Source: Dietzia massiliensis (GTDB lineage Bacteria; Actinomycetota; Actinomycetes; Mycobacteriales; Mycobacteriaceae). From it: a DNA stretch of 64,000 nt. The notes beneath the pieces are model-generated. The model did not search any database. It was not told the DNA's origin and worked only from the letters and a program-made list of their open reading frames with translations. Of the stretch, positions 7,494 through 15,569 are shown one piece after another (position 1 is the stretch's first letter; each line of letters opens with the position of its first letter). The stretch lies in NCBI RefSeq assembly GCF_018390595.1, contig NZ_JAHBAV010000014.1:1-64000 (forward strand), written 5' to 3'. A program made the position numbers and the translations under genes.

Positions 7494-8486
7494 TCAACCG
7501 CTGACGTATCCTCGACTCTTGTCCACGGCGGGGCCGGGCTCGCCGCCGGCGAGCCACGTGCGCAGGTGGTCTCGGAACTGGACGGCGAGCGTGTCGCGCC
7601 AGCCCTCCACGTCGCCGGACATGTGGGGACTGATGTGCGCGCCCTCCAGCGTCCAGAGCGGGTCGCCGTCGGGAAGGGGTTCGACGACGAGGACGTCCAG
7701 GTGCGCGGAGAGCCTGCCCGCCGCGATCTCGGCCGTGAGGGCGTCCTGATCGATGAGCTGTCCGCGGCCCACGTTCACCACGTGTGCGCCGTCGGGAAGG
7801 GCGGCCAGCTCCGCGGGCCCGAGCATCCCCCTGGTCGACTCCGTCAGCGGCGCCACCATGACGAGATGGTCCACGTCGCCGAGATGGTCGACCAGGCGGG
7901 CCGAGTCCAGGACGCGGCCGAAGTCCTCGTCGTCGTCGCGTGGTCGACGTCCCGCCCCGGCCACGTCGAGCCCGACCGCCCGCAGCAGCCGCGCGGTGGC
8001 CCGGCCGATCCCGCCGGTACCCACGACCAGGGCGCGCCGGCCCGCCACCCGCGTGGTCTCCCGGCGGTGCCACACCCCCGAGCGCTGCAGGGCCTCGGTC
8101 TGGTGCAGGAGCTTGTCGTGCGCCAGGACGCAGGCCAGGACGTACTCGGCGATCGGCTCGTCGAACACTCCGCGGGCGTTGGTGACCAGCACGTCCGAGT
8201 CGCGGAGCTCATCGAAGAGCAGCTTGTCGACCCCGGCGGCGGCCACGTGCACCCAGCGCAGCGAGTCGGCGGCGTGGTAGGCGGAGGCCAGCGCCTCCGA
8301 GAAGAAGTCCCACAGGAGCAACACCTCGGCGCCCGGGAGCGCGTCGGCGAGGGTGTCCGCCGTGCACTCGCGCACGTCGGCGAGGCCGCGGATCTCCTCG
8401 AGGGTGGAGGGCGGGGCGACGCCGTCGGCGGTGAGAACGACGACGGTCGGGCGGGCGGCGCGGTCGGGATCGGGATGCGGCGTCAT
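7494..8486 (-). CDS. D-2-hydroxyacid dehydrogenase (NAD-dependent)
   Basis: A 330-residue member of the D-isomer-specific 2-hydroxyacid dehydrogenase family, which interconverts 2-oxo and (R)-2-hydroxy acids. The nucleotide-binding loop is VVGTGGIGRATARLL (GTGGIG at 156-161). The catalytic set is R241 in VNVGRGQLID, E269 in VVEPLPDGDPLW and H288 in ISPHMSG. The ATG at 8486 is preferred to the longer frame (to 8654) because TACGGT lies 6 nt upstream, which suggests a leaderless transcript. It is divergent from the class III aminotransferase, and a GATTGT-type palindrome lies between. In this setting it could make or remove a hydroxy acid that feeds the FAD/Fe-S oxidoreductase encoded opposite; that link is inference. 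Confidence 0.85.
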   Translation of the reverse strand: MTPHPDPDRAARPTVVVLTADGVAPPSTLEEIRGLADVRECTADTLADALPGAEVLLLWDFFSEALASAYHAADSLRWVHVAAAGVDKLLFDELRDSDVLVTNARGVFDEPIAEYVLACVLAHDKLLHQTEALQRSGVWHRRETTRVAGRRALVVGTGGIGRATARLLRAVGLDVAGAGRRPRDDDEDFGRVLDSARLVDHLGDVDHLVMVAPLTESTRGMLGPAELAALPDGAHVVNVGRGQLIDQDALTAEIAAGRLSAHLDVLVVEPLPDGDPLWTLEGAHISPHMSGDVEGWRDTLAVQFRDHLRTWLAGGEPGPAVDKSRGYVSG

Positions 8487-8492
8487 GGGGAC

Positions 8493-8498
8493 ACCGTA
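8493..8498 (-). promoter_or_regulatory. -10-like hexamer for the hydroxyacid dehydrogenase
   Basis: On the minus strand TACGGT ends 6 nt before the ATG at 8486, with no Shine-Dalgarno motif; a leaderless start is likely. Confidence 0.45.
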
Positions 8499-8531
8499 AC
8501 CCGGCCCCGCGGCGGGAATCCGCAATCGTCG

Positions 8532-8545
8532 GATTGTTGACAATC
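8532..8545. promoter_or_regulatory. Candidate GntR(FCD) operator at divergent promoter
   Basis: GATTGTTGACAATC is palindromic apart from one central pair and matches, with one difference, the perfect palindrome GATTGTCGACAATC at 17814-17827 upstream of the amidase-gntR operon. It contains TTGACA (8537-8542), which is also a good -35 hexamer for the aminotransferase. A second half-site pair CAATC/GATTG overlaps its left side (8523-8536). The site lies 26 bp before the aminotransferase start and 45 bp before the hydroxyacid dehydrogenase start, so bound protein should control both. Confidence 0.65.
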
Positions 8546-8571
8546 GACCGGGGCGGCCACACACTGACCGC

Positions 8572-9861
8572 ATGACCGCGCACCTGTCGCCCCTTCTCAA
8601 GCAGGCCACGCCCGTCGTCGTGGACCACGCCCTCGGCTCGTGGATCCACGGCACGGACGGCCGCGACTACCTGGACTTCACCACCGGCATCGGCGTGACC
8701 AGCACCGGCCACTGCCACCCCGACGTCGTGGCGGCCGCGCGGGAGCAGTGCGGGAAGATCATCCACGCGCAGTACACGACCGTCATGCACCAGCCGCTGC
8801 TCGAGCTCACCGCCAAGCTCGGCGAGCACCTACCGGCCGGCATCGACTCGGTCTTCTACGCCAACTCGGGTTCCGAGGCCGTCGAGGCCGCCGTGCGGCT
8901 GGCGCGGATGGCCACGGGCCGGCCGAACATCGTCACCGTCCAGGGCGGCTTCCACGGCCGCACGGTGGCCGCCGCGAGCCTCACCACCGCCGGGACCCGC
9001 TTCTCCGCCGGCTTCTCCCCGCTCATGGGCGGCGTGGTGATGACCCCGTTCCCCCACGCGCTGCGCCACGGCTGGACCACCGACGAGGCCGTGGACTTCG
9101 CGCTGGCCGAGCTCGACTACCTCATGGCCACCCGCGTCGACGCCCGCGAGATCGCGGCGTTCCTCATCGAGCCCGTCCTGGGCGACGGCGGGTACATGGC
9201 CACTCCCCCGCGCTACCTGCAGGGACTGCGCGAGCGCGCCGACCGGATCGGCGCGCTGCTCGTGCTGGACGAGGTCCAGGCAGGCATCGGGCGCACCGGC
9301 CGTTTCTGGGGCCACCAGCACACCGAGGGCCTCGTCCCGGACGTCATCATCACCGCCAAGGGCATCGCCTCCGGCTTCCCCATCTCCGCGATCGCGGCAC
9401 CCACCGAGCTCATGGCCAAGGCCTGGCCCGGCTCCCAGGGCGGCACCTACGGCGGCAACGCCGTGGCGGCCGCGGCCGGGGTGGCGACGCTCGGCGTGGT
9501 CGAGCGCGAGAGCCTCGTGCAGTGCGCGGCCGAGCGCGGAGCCCAGCTCCTCGACGGACTGCGGCGTAGCCTGGCGGACGTGAGCGAGATCTGCGACATC
9601 CGCGGGACCGGGCTCATGCTGGGTGTCGAGTTCGGCGACGCAGGCGCGCCCGCCGGCAGCGCCGGGGCGCTCGAGGCCGCGCGCCTGGCGGCGGCCGTCC
9701 AGCAGGCGTGCGTGGACGAGGAGCTGCTCACCCTGACGTGTGGGCCGACCGGGTCGGTGGTGCGCCTCATCCCCGCGCTCGTGGTGACCGCCGAGGAAGT
9801 CGACGCCGGTGTCGAGCGCTTCATCCGGGCCGTGCACCGGGTGTGCGACGGGGCGGCGTGA
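8572..9861 (+). CDS. Class III aminotransferase (DoeD/GabT-like)
   Basis: A 429-residue PLP-dependent omega-aminotransferase. Features in order are GHCHPDVVAAA (46-56), the cofactor region ANSGSEAVEAAVRLAR (97-112), FHGRT (127-131), the ring-binding Asp233 in LVLDEVQAGIGRTG, and the Schiff-base Lys263 in ITAKGIASGFP. Such enzymes move an amino group from GABA or 2,4-diaminobutyrate to a 2-oxo acid. With the downstream aldehyde dehydrogenase it resembles the DoeD-DoeC pair that turns diaminobutyrate from ectoine breakdown into aspartate; GABA transamination is the alternative. No Shine-Dalgarno motif precedes the ATG; a TTGACA/CACACT promoter would give a leaderless mRNA. The stop overlaps the next gene (GTGA), so the three genes form an operon. 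Confidence 0.85.
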   Translation: MTAHLSPLLKQATPVVVDHALGSWIHGTDGRDYLDFTTGIGVTSTGHCHPDVVAAAREQCGKIIHAQYTTVMHQPLLELTAKLGEHLPAGIDSVFYANSGSEAVEAAVRLARMATGRPNIVTVQGGFHGRTVAAASLTTAGTRFSAGFSPLMGGVVMTPFPHALRHGWTTDEAVDFALAELDYLMATRVDAREIAAFLIEPVLGDGGYMATPPRYLQGLRERADRIGALLVLDEVQAGIGRTGRFWGHQHTEGLVPDVIITAKGIASGFPISAIAAPTELMAKAWPGSQGGTYGGNAVAAAAGVATLGVVERESLVQCAAERGAQLLDGLRRSLADVSEICDIRGTGLMLGVEFGDAGAPAGSAGALEAARLAAAVQQACVDEELLTLTCGPTGSVVRLIPALVVTAEEVDAGVERFIRAVHRVCDGAA

Positions 9862-12800
9862 CCGCGCGCGTCGACGCGGCCGCGCCCGGCCGGGCCGGTG
9901 GGTCCGGCCGGCCCACGGTGGCGGTTAACGAGCTGGTCGACGCGCTCACCGCCGCGGGCCTGGCCCCAGAGGCCGATCGCCGCCGGGTCGCCGAGTACTC
10001 CTACGACGCCTCCAACTACCGGGTCACCCCGTCCGCGGTGCTCTTCCCCCGCTCGGAGGCGGAGGTCGCCACGGCGCTGGCCGTGTGCCACCGCCTCGGC
10101 GTGCCCGCGACCGCCCGCGGCGGCGGCACCTCGATGGCCGGCAACTCCGTCGGCACCGGGCTGGTGCTGGACCTGTCGCGTCACATGCACCGCGTGCTGG
10201 CCGTGGACGAGGCCGCGCGGACGGTCACCGCCGAGGCCGGCACGGTACTCACCGACCTGCGCGCGGCGGTCCACGCCGCGACCGACTCGCGCCTGACCTT
10301 CGCCCCCGACCCCTCGAGCCAGTCGCGGGCGTGCCTGGGCGGGGCGATCGGCAACGACGCGTGCGGCAACCACTCCGTGCGTCACGGCCGGACCGCCGAC
10401 CACGTGGAGTCGCTGCGCCTGGTCACCGCGGACGGCCTGCGCCTCACCGCCACGCGCCGGGGCGTCGAGGCCACCGACCCGGACGACGCGGCCGCCGCCG
10501 CGCGCGCCGAGCACCTCACCGCCGAGCTGCGGGCGCTGGCCGCCGACCACCTGGCCGCGATCCGCACCGAGCTCGGCCGCATCCCCCGCCAGGTCTCCGG
10601 CTACCACCTGCGGCACCTGCTGCCGGAGGAGGGTTTCGACGTGGCCCGCGCGCTGGTCGGCTCGGAAGGCACGTGCGCGATCGTCACCGCCGCGACCATG
10701 CGCGCCGTGCCCCGCGCCGCGCGCACGGGCCTGCTCGTGGTGGGGTACGCCGACGTCGTGGACGCCGCCCGGGACGTCCCGGCGATCCTGCGCCACCGCC
10801 CCACGGCGGTGGAGGGGATCGACGAGGTGATCGTGGCGACCATGCGGCAGCGCCGCGGCGCCGACGCCGTGGCCGACCTGCCCGACGGGCGCGCGTGGCT
10901 GTTCGTGGAGCTCGACGACGACGCCAGCGACGACGACGGGAACGACGACGACGAGCACGACGACGAGGCGGGCGGCGCGGGCGGTGGGCTCGAGGCCCGG
11001 GTGGCGGGTCTGGCCGACGAGCTGGCCCGGGACGGCCACGCCCTCGACACGCTCGTCGTGACGGATCCGGTGACCCGCGCCGACCTGTGGCGGGTCCGCG
11101 AGGACGGCGCCGGGCTGAGCTCGCGGCTCAGCGATCCCGCCACCGGCGCCACCATCGAGTCCTGGCCCGGCTGGGAGGACTCGGCCGTGCCGCCCGAGCG
11201 GCTGGCCGACTACCTGGCCGAGTTCCGCGACCTGCTCGCCCGGCACGGGCTCACCGGCGTGATGTACGGCCATTTCGGCGCCGGCTGCATGCACATCCGG
11301 ATCACGTTCGACCTGCGCTCGGACGCCGGGCGGGCGGTCTTCCGTGCGTTCTGCACCGACGCCGCCCGCCTCGCCGTGCGCCACGGCGGCTCCCTGTCCG
11401 GTGAGCACGGGGACGGCCGCGCCCGCTCGGAACTGCTTCCGCTGATGTACTCGCCGGAGATGCTGGGCGCGTTCGCGGAGTTCGCACGCATCTGGGACCC
11501 CGTGGGACTGCTCGCACCCGGCGGCCTCACCGCCACCCGGCCGCTCGACGCAGATCTCGCCCTCGCCGGCGTCGGGCCCGGGATCGGCCGGCGCGACCTG
11601 GGGCTGCTCACCTCCGCCGACGGCGCCCACCCGGTCCAGGCCTGCATCGGCGTGGGCCGCTGCCGCACCTCCGCCGGCGGCGTGATGTGCCCGTCCTTCC
11701 GCGCGACCGGCGACGAGAAGGACTCCACCCGCGGCCGGGCCCGCGTCCTGCAGGAGGTCGTGCGCGGCACGATCGCCGTGGACGACCCGGCCGTCGAGGA
11801 GTCGCTCGAGCTGTGCCTGGCCTGCAAGGCGTGCTCCTCGGACTGCCCCACCGGCGTCGACATGGCCACGTTCAAGGCCGAGGCGCTGCACCGCCGCTAC
11901 CGCCGGCGCGTCCGGCCGCGCGTCCACTACTCCCTGGGCCTGCTGCCGCTCTGGCTGCGCGCCACCGTCCACCTCGCCGGGCCGCTCAACGCCCTGCTCG
12001 CCACCCCGGTCGGGCGGACCGCCGCCCGGCTCGGCGGGATCACCGGCGAGCGCGCGCTTCCGGCGTTCGCCTCCGCCCGCGCGCTCCGCGCCGAGCTCGC
12101 GCGCGTGCCCGCCAGCGTCTGGCACGTGCGCGACCGCCGCGTGGGCCGCGACGGCCCCCGCACCTCCGCCGAGGTCGTGCTGTTCCTCGACTCGTTCACC
12201 CGGGGGCTGCGCCCGCACGTCGCCGGCGCCGCCACCCGCGTGCTGGGCGGCTCGCACACCTCCGTCGCCTGCTCGGCCGGCCACTGCTGTGGCCTGACCC
12301 ACGTCACCACCGGCCGACTGGACGCCGCCCGACGCACCATGCGCGCGACCGCGCGTCACCTCGACGCGATCCGCGGGCCGGACGGGGCGGAGGTGCCCGT
12401 CGTCGTCGTCGAACCCTCCTGCGCGGCCACCCTGCGCGGCGACCTCCCCCACCTCCTCGCCGACACCCCCGACGCCGACGTCGCCCGCCGCGTCGCGGCG
12501 CGGATCCGCTCGTCCGCCGACCACCTCGGGAAGCTCGCCGCCGAGGGGCGCCCGCCCGTCTGGCCCGGCGGCACCGCGCCCGACCGCGTCACCGTGCAGA
12601 CCCACTGCCACGAGTACGCGACCTTTGGCAACCGGGTGCAACGCGCGACGCTCACCGCCCTGGGCGTGGGCTCGGTGCGCGAGGCCACCGGGTGCTGCGG
12701 CGTCGCCGGTGACTTCGGCTTCACCGCCGGCCACGAGGCCGTCACCGCCGCCGTCGCCGAACAGGCCCTCGCGCCCGCCCTGCGCGCCGACCCCGACGCG

Positions 12801-12914
12801 TCGGTCCTCACCGACGGGTTCTCGTGCGCCACCCAGACCGACCACCTCGGCCGCACCGGGCGGCACCTCTTCGAACTCCTCGATCCCGATCCCACCACCA
12901 GGAGGTCCTCATGA
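9858..12914 (+). CDS. FAD-linked oxidase / Fe-S / CCG-domain oxidoreductase (YdiJ-like)
   Basis: A 1018-residue fusion with the same layout and size as E. coli YdiJ (D-2-hydroxyglutarate dehydrogenase type). In order: an FAD-binding domain (VPATARGGGTSMAGNSVGTG, about residues 80-105), the FAD-oxidase C-terminal domain (YGHFGAGCMHIRI and SLSGEHGDGRARSE), a ferredoxin-like segment (CIGVGRC, VMCPSF, CLACKACSSDCP), and cysteine-rich CCG motifs (SAGHCCGL and TGCCGVAGDFGF). It should oxidise a D-2-hydroxy acid and pass electrons through Fe-S centres to the respiratory chain at the membrane. An unusual run of about 23 mostly Asp residues (from residue 350) sits in the oxidase domain. GTG at 9858 overlaps the aminotransferase stop; the next gene overlaps by ATGA. 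Confidence 0.88.
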   Translation: MTARVDAAAPGRAGGSGRPTVAVNELVDALTAAGLAPEADRRRVAEYSYDASNYRVTPSAVLFPRSEAEVATALAVCHRLGVPATARGGGTSMAGNSVGTGLVLDLSRHMHRVLAVDEAARTVTAEAGTVLTDLRAAVHAATDSRLTFAPDPSSQSRACLGGAIGNDACGNHSVRHGRTADHVESLRLVTADGLRLTATRRGVEATDPDDAAAAARAEHLTAELRALAADHLAAIRTELGRIPRQVSGYHLRHLLPEEGFDVARALVGSEGTCAIVTAATMRAVPRAARTGLLVVGYADVVDAARDVPAILRHRPTAVEGIDEVIVATMRQRRGADAVADLPDGRAWLFVELDDDASDDDGNDDDEHDDEAGGAGGGLEARVAGLADELARDGHALDTLVVTDPVTRADLWRVREDGAGLSSRLSDPATGATIESWPGWEDSAVPPERLADYLAEFRDLLARHGLTGVMYGHFGAGCMHIRITFDLRSDAGRAVFRAFCTDAARLAVRHGGSLSGEHGDGRARSELLPLMYSPEMLGAFAEFARIWDPVGLLAPGGLTATRPLDADLALAGVGPGIGRRDLGLLTSADGAHPVQACIGVGRCRTSAGGVMCPSFRATGDEKDSTRGRARVLQEVVRGTIAVDDPAVEESLELCLACKACSSDCPTGVDMATFKAEALHRRYRRRVRPRVHYSLGLLPLWLRATVHLAGPLNALLATPVGRTAARLGGITGERALPAFASARALRAELARVPASVWHVRDRRVGRDGPRTSAEVVLFLDSFTRGLRPHVAGAATRVLGGSHTSVACSAGHCCGLTHVTTGRLDAARRTMRATARHLDAIRGPDGAEVPVVVVEPSCAATLRGDLPHLLADTPDADVARRVAARIRSSADHLGKLAAEGRPPVWPGGTAPDRVTVQTHCHEYATFGNRVQRATLTALGVGSVREATGCCGVAGDFGFTAGHEAVTAAVAEQALAPALRADPDASVLTDGFSCATQTDHLGRTGRHLFELLDPDPTTRRSS

Positions 12915-14374
12915 CCCGCTCCGTCACCGACATCATCGCCGGACTCGGCACCGGCGTGTACGTGGACGGGCAGTGGCGCGACGCCGCCTCCGGCGCCACG
13001 TTCGACGTGGTCAACCCGGCCACCGGGCAGACCATCGCCACCCTCGCCGACGGCGGGGCCGACGACGCGATCGCCGCGATCTCCGCGGCCGGGCGGGCGC
13101 AGGAGGGCTGGGCTGCCGTCCCCGCGCGCGAGCGCGCCGAGATCCTGCGCCGCGCCTACGAGCTGCTGGTGTACCGGGCCGACGAGATCGCGCTGCTCAT
13201 GACCACCGAGATGGGCAAGCCGCTGGCCGAGGCGCGCGGCGAGGTCACCTACGGCGCCGAGTTCTTCCGCTGGTTCTCCGAGGAGGCCTCCCGCATCCAC
13301 GGCGACGCCCGCCGCTCCCCCGACGGTAAGACCCGGCTCATGGTGACGCAGGAGCCGGTGGGCCCGTCCATCCTCATCACCCCGTGGAACTTCCCGCTGG
13401 CCATGGCCACCCGCAAGATCGGCCCGGCCGTGGCCGCCGGCTGCACCATGGTGTTCAAGCCCGCCAACCTCACGCCGCTGACCTCCCTGTACGTGGTGGA
13501 CGTGCTGCGCGAGGCCGGCCTGCCCGACGGCGTGCTCAACGTGGTGTGCACGACCGACGCCGGCGGGGTGGTGGAGCCGTGGATCGACTCCGGGATCGCC
13601 CGCAAGCTCTCCTTCACCGGCTCCACGCCCGTCGGGCGGAAGCTGCTCGAGCAGTGCTCACGCGGCGTGCTGCGCACGTCCATGGAGCTCGGCGGGAACG
13701 CACCGTTCGTCGTGTGCGAGGACGCGGACATGGACACCGCCGTCGACGCCGCGATGGCCGCCAAGATGCGCAACATGGGTGAGGCGTGCACGTCCGCCAA
13801 CCGCATCCTCGTGCACCGGTCCGTGATCGACGAGTTCGGCCGCCGGCTGACCGAGCGGATGGCCGCCCTCACCGTGGGCGACGGCACCGCCGAGGGCACC
13901 GACGTGGGCCCGCTGGTCGAGGAGAAGGCCGTGGACAAGGTCGCCGAGCTGGTCGACGACGCCGTGAGCCGCGGCGCCGAGGTGCTGACCGGAGGCACCC
14001 GCGGCGAGGGCCCCGGCTTCTTCTACCCGCCCACCGTCCTCACCGGCGTCACCCCGGACGCCCGCCTGATGTCCACCGAGATCTTCGGCCCCGTCGCCGC
14101 GCTCGTGCCGTTCGACACCGACGACGAGGCCGTCGCGCTGGCCAACGACACCGAGTACGGGCTGGTCTCGTTCGTCATGACCGAGAACCTCGACCGCGCG
14201 CTGACCATGTCCGAGCGGCTCCAGGCCGGCATGGTGGGCATCAACGTGGGCGTCGTCTCCAACCCGGCCGCGCCGTTCGGCGGAATCAAGCAGTCCGGGC
14301 TCGGCCGCGAGGGCGGGACGACGGGGATCGAGGAGTTCCTCGAGACCAAGCTCGTCGCGATCCCCGTCCGCTGA
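12911..14374 (+). CDS. Succinate-semialdehyde-type aldehyde dehydrogenase (GabD/DoeC-like)
   Basis: A 487-residue NAD(P)-dependent aldehyde dehydrogenase. Asn160 lies in ITPWNFPLAM, the cofactor loop is LSFTGSTPVGRKLL, the general base is Glu259 in MELGGNAPFV, and the nucleophile is Cys293 in MGEACTSANR. The overall match is to succinate-semialdehyde dehydrogenase; in ectoine-degradation clusters a relative (DoeC/Ssd) oxidises aspartate semialdehyde to aspartate. Working after the aminotransferase in the same operon, it would turn the aldehyde formed there into a dicarboxylic acid for central metabolism. GGAGG lies 5 nt before the ATG, which overlaps the previous stop by 4 nt. Which semialdehyde it uses cannot be decided from sequence. 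Confidence 0.87.
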   Translation: MTRSVTDIIAGLGTGVYVDGQWRDAASGATFDVVNPATGQTIATLADGGADDAIAAISAAGRAQEGWAAVPARERAEILRRAYELLVYRADEIALLMTTEMGKPLAEARGEVTYGAEFFRWFSEEASRIHGDARRSPDGKTRLMVTQEPVGPSILITPWNFPLAMATRKIGPAVAAGCTMVFKPANLTPLTSLYVVDVLREAGLPDGVLNVVCTTDAGGVVEPWIDSGIARKLSFTGSTPVGRKLLEQCSRGVLRTSMELGGNAPFVVCEDADMDTAVDAAMAAKMRNMGEACTSANRILVHRSVIDEFGRRLTERMAALTVGDGTAEGTDVGPLVEEKAVDKVAELVDDAVSRGAEVLTGGTRGEGPGFFYPPTVLTGVTPDARLMSTEIFGPVAALVPFDTDDEAVALANDTEYGLVSFVMTENLDRALTMSERLQAGMVGINVGVVSNPAAPFGGIKQSGLGREGGTTGIEEFLETKLVAIPVR

Positions 14375-14401
14375 CAGGTTGACCGGGGGCGAGACCGAAG
14401 G

Positions 14402-14473
14402 AAATCCGCTACCCCGGCACCGGATCCGCTACCCCCACAGGCGTAGCGGATCCGGCGTCCGGGTAGCGGATTT
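14402..14473. terminator. Nested double-stem hairpin between convergent genes
   Basis: An outer 13-bp perfect stem (14402-14414 with 14461-14473, AAATCCGCTACCC) encloses an inner 13-bp perfect stem (14420-14432 with 14443-14455, CCGGATCCGCTAC). The internal loop has 5 nt on each side and the apical loop 10 nt. All four arms share the core TCCGCTAC. It lies between the ends of the convergent aldehyde dehydrogenase and whiB genes and ends in TTTT on the plus strand, so it probably terminates both transcripts. Confidence 0.75.
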
Positions 14474-14501
14474 TCGGGTGTCGCGCGAGAACAGGGAGGG
14501 T

Positions 14502-14777
14502 CTAGCCGGTGCGCACCCGGCCGGCCTGGCGGTGACGCTCGGCCTCGGTCATCCCGCCCCACACGCCGTACAGCTCACGGTTGTACGTGGCGTGGCGGCG
14601 GCAGGCGTCGATGACCGGGCACTGCGCGCAGAGCTTCTTGGCCGCGGCCTCCTTGCGCCGTCGCGTCGCCTTGGCCTCGTCCTCCCCGTTGTAGAACAGG
14701 TCCGGAATGTCCCGACACCGACCGAGATCGGCCCATGCCCACTGCTCGTCGGTCTTGGTCAACACGCTGTGCTGCAT
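14502..14777 (-). CDS. WhiB-family Fe-S transcription factor
   Basis: A 91-residue Wbl protein. The four cluster ligands are Cys21, Cys50, Cys53 and Cys59 (GRCRDIPDLF and LCAQCPVIDACRR). They are followed by the turn motif YGVWGGMTEAER and a basic C-terminus for DNA contact. Wbl proteins bind a [4Fe-4S] cluster, usually pair with the primary sigma factor region 4, and sense redox or NO stress in actinobacteria. GGAGGGAAAG immediately precedes the ATG at 14777. It is divergent from a LuxR-type response regulator, from which it is separated by about 100 bp. I cannot assign it to a numbered mycobacterial WhiB. Confidence 0.92.
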   Translation of the reverse strand: MQHSVLTKTDEQWAWADLGRCRDIPDLFYNGEDEAKATRRRKEAAAKKLCAQCPVIDACRRHATYNRELYGVWGGMTEAERHRQAGRVRTG

Positions 14778-14861
14778 CTTTCCCTCCCACCGTCCGTTCC
14801 AGCTTCCGTCACATCGGAGGTGATTCGGCACACCCCCACGGGTGGGATGGGTCCGCACTGC

Positions 14862-14867
14862 TAAAGT
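14862..14867 (+). promoter_or_regulatory. -10-like hexamer for the LuxR-type regulator
   Basis: TAAAGT ends 6 nt before the ATG at 14874, with no Shine-Dalgarno motif, as in leaderless genes. Confidence 0.5.
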
Positions 14868-14873
14868 TCCTTC

Positions 14874-15491
14874 ATGCCTGTGACGGTCATGGTCCTCAAC
14901 GACTTTCCGCTGGTCATCGCCGGTGTGGAGGCGCTGCTGGGCCCCTATGCGCACCGGGTGACACTCCTTCCCGGACACGGCGGGACACGCGTCCCCGAGC
15001 CGGTTGACGTGGTGCTGTTCGACACGTTCGGCTCCGGGCCCGGATGGCAGGACCAGTGCGCGCAGCTGGCGCGTGAACCACACGTCGGTGCGGTGGTCGT
15101 GTACTCGTTCATCACCGACCCCCGCACCGTGGATGAGGCGATGGCGGCCGGCGCGCGTGGCTTCCTCGCCAAGTCGCTGGTCGGCGAGGAACTCGTCGCG
15201 GGTATCGAACGCATCGCGGCCGGGGAGACGCTGACCGCGCCGGCTCGCGACGGGGACACCGGGCCGCACGCCGTGTGGCCCGCCGGGGACTCCGGGCTCT
15301 CCCCGCGCGAGGCCGAGATGCTCGCGCTCATCGCCCAGGGGCTGTCCAACGAGGACATCGCCACGGCCTGTTACCTGTCGATCAACACCGTGAAGTCCTA
15401 CATCCGGGACGCCTACCGCAAGATCGGCGTGACGACCCGGCCGCAGGCGGTCGCCTGGGCTCTGAAGAACGGGTTCGAACCCGTCCACTGA
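14874..15491 (+). CDS. LuxR-type (NarL-like) response regulator, orphan
   Basis: A 205-residue protein with a receiver domain (residues 1-120) and a C-terminal LuxR helix-turn-helix (LSPREAEMLALIAQGLSNED, then SINTVKSYIRDAYRKIGV). The phospho-acceptor would be Asp50 in VVLFDTF, and the conserved lysine appears in GFLAKSL. The N-terminal acidic pair is reduced to Asn9-Asp10, and no histidine kinase gene is nearby. Control could therefore be non-canonical or use a distant kinase. It is divergent from whiB, so the two may share control. The last codons contain a 14-bp palindrome. Confidence 0.88.
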   Translation: MPVTVMVLNDFPLVIAGVEALLGPYAHRVTLLPGHGGTRVPEPVDVVLFDTFGSGPGWQDQCAQLAREPHVGAVVVYSFITDPRTVDEAMAAGARGFLAKSLVGEELVAGIERIAAGETLTAPARDGDTGPHAVWPAGDSGLSPREAEMLALIAQGLSNEDIATACYLSINTVKSYIRDAYRKIGVTTRPQAVAWALKNGFEPVH

Positions 15492-15569
15492 CCCGGCGTG
15501 GCGCGCCCCGGGCCTCGCCCCGGCCCCTGACGAGCAGCCGGACGGGTCGGACCGCCACGCCCGGCTGCG

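Noticed and set aside
9447-12866. Very long minus-strand frame (1139 codons)
   Set aside because: It is the shadow of the aminotransferase and FAD/Fe-S genes in high-GC DNA; its translation is low-complexity with no recognisable domain.
15470-15483. CGGGTTCGAACCCG, which resembles a tRNA T-arm
   Set aside because: It lies in the last codons of the LuxR-type regulator, and no acceptor, D or anticodon stems can be drawn around it.
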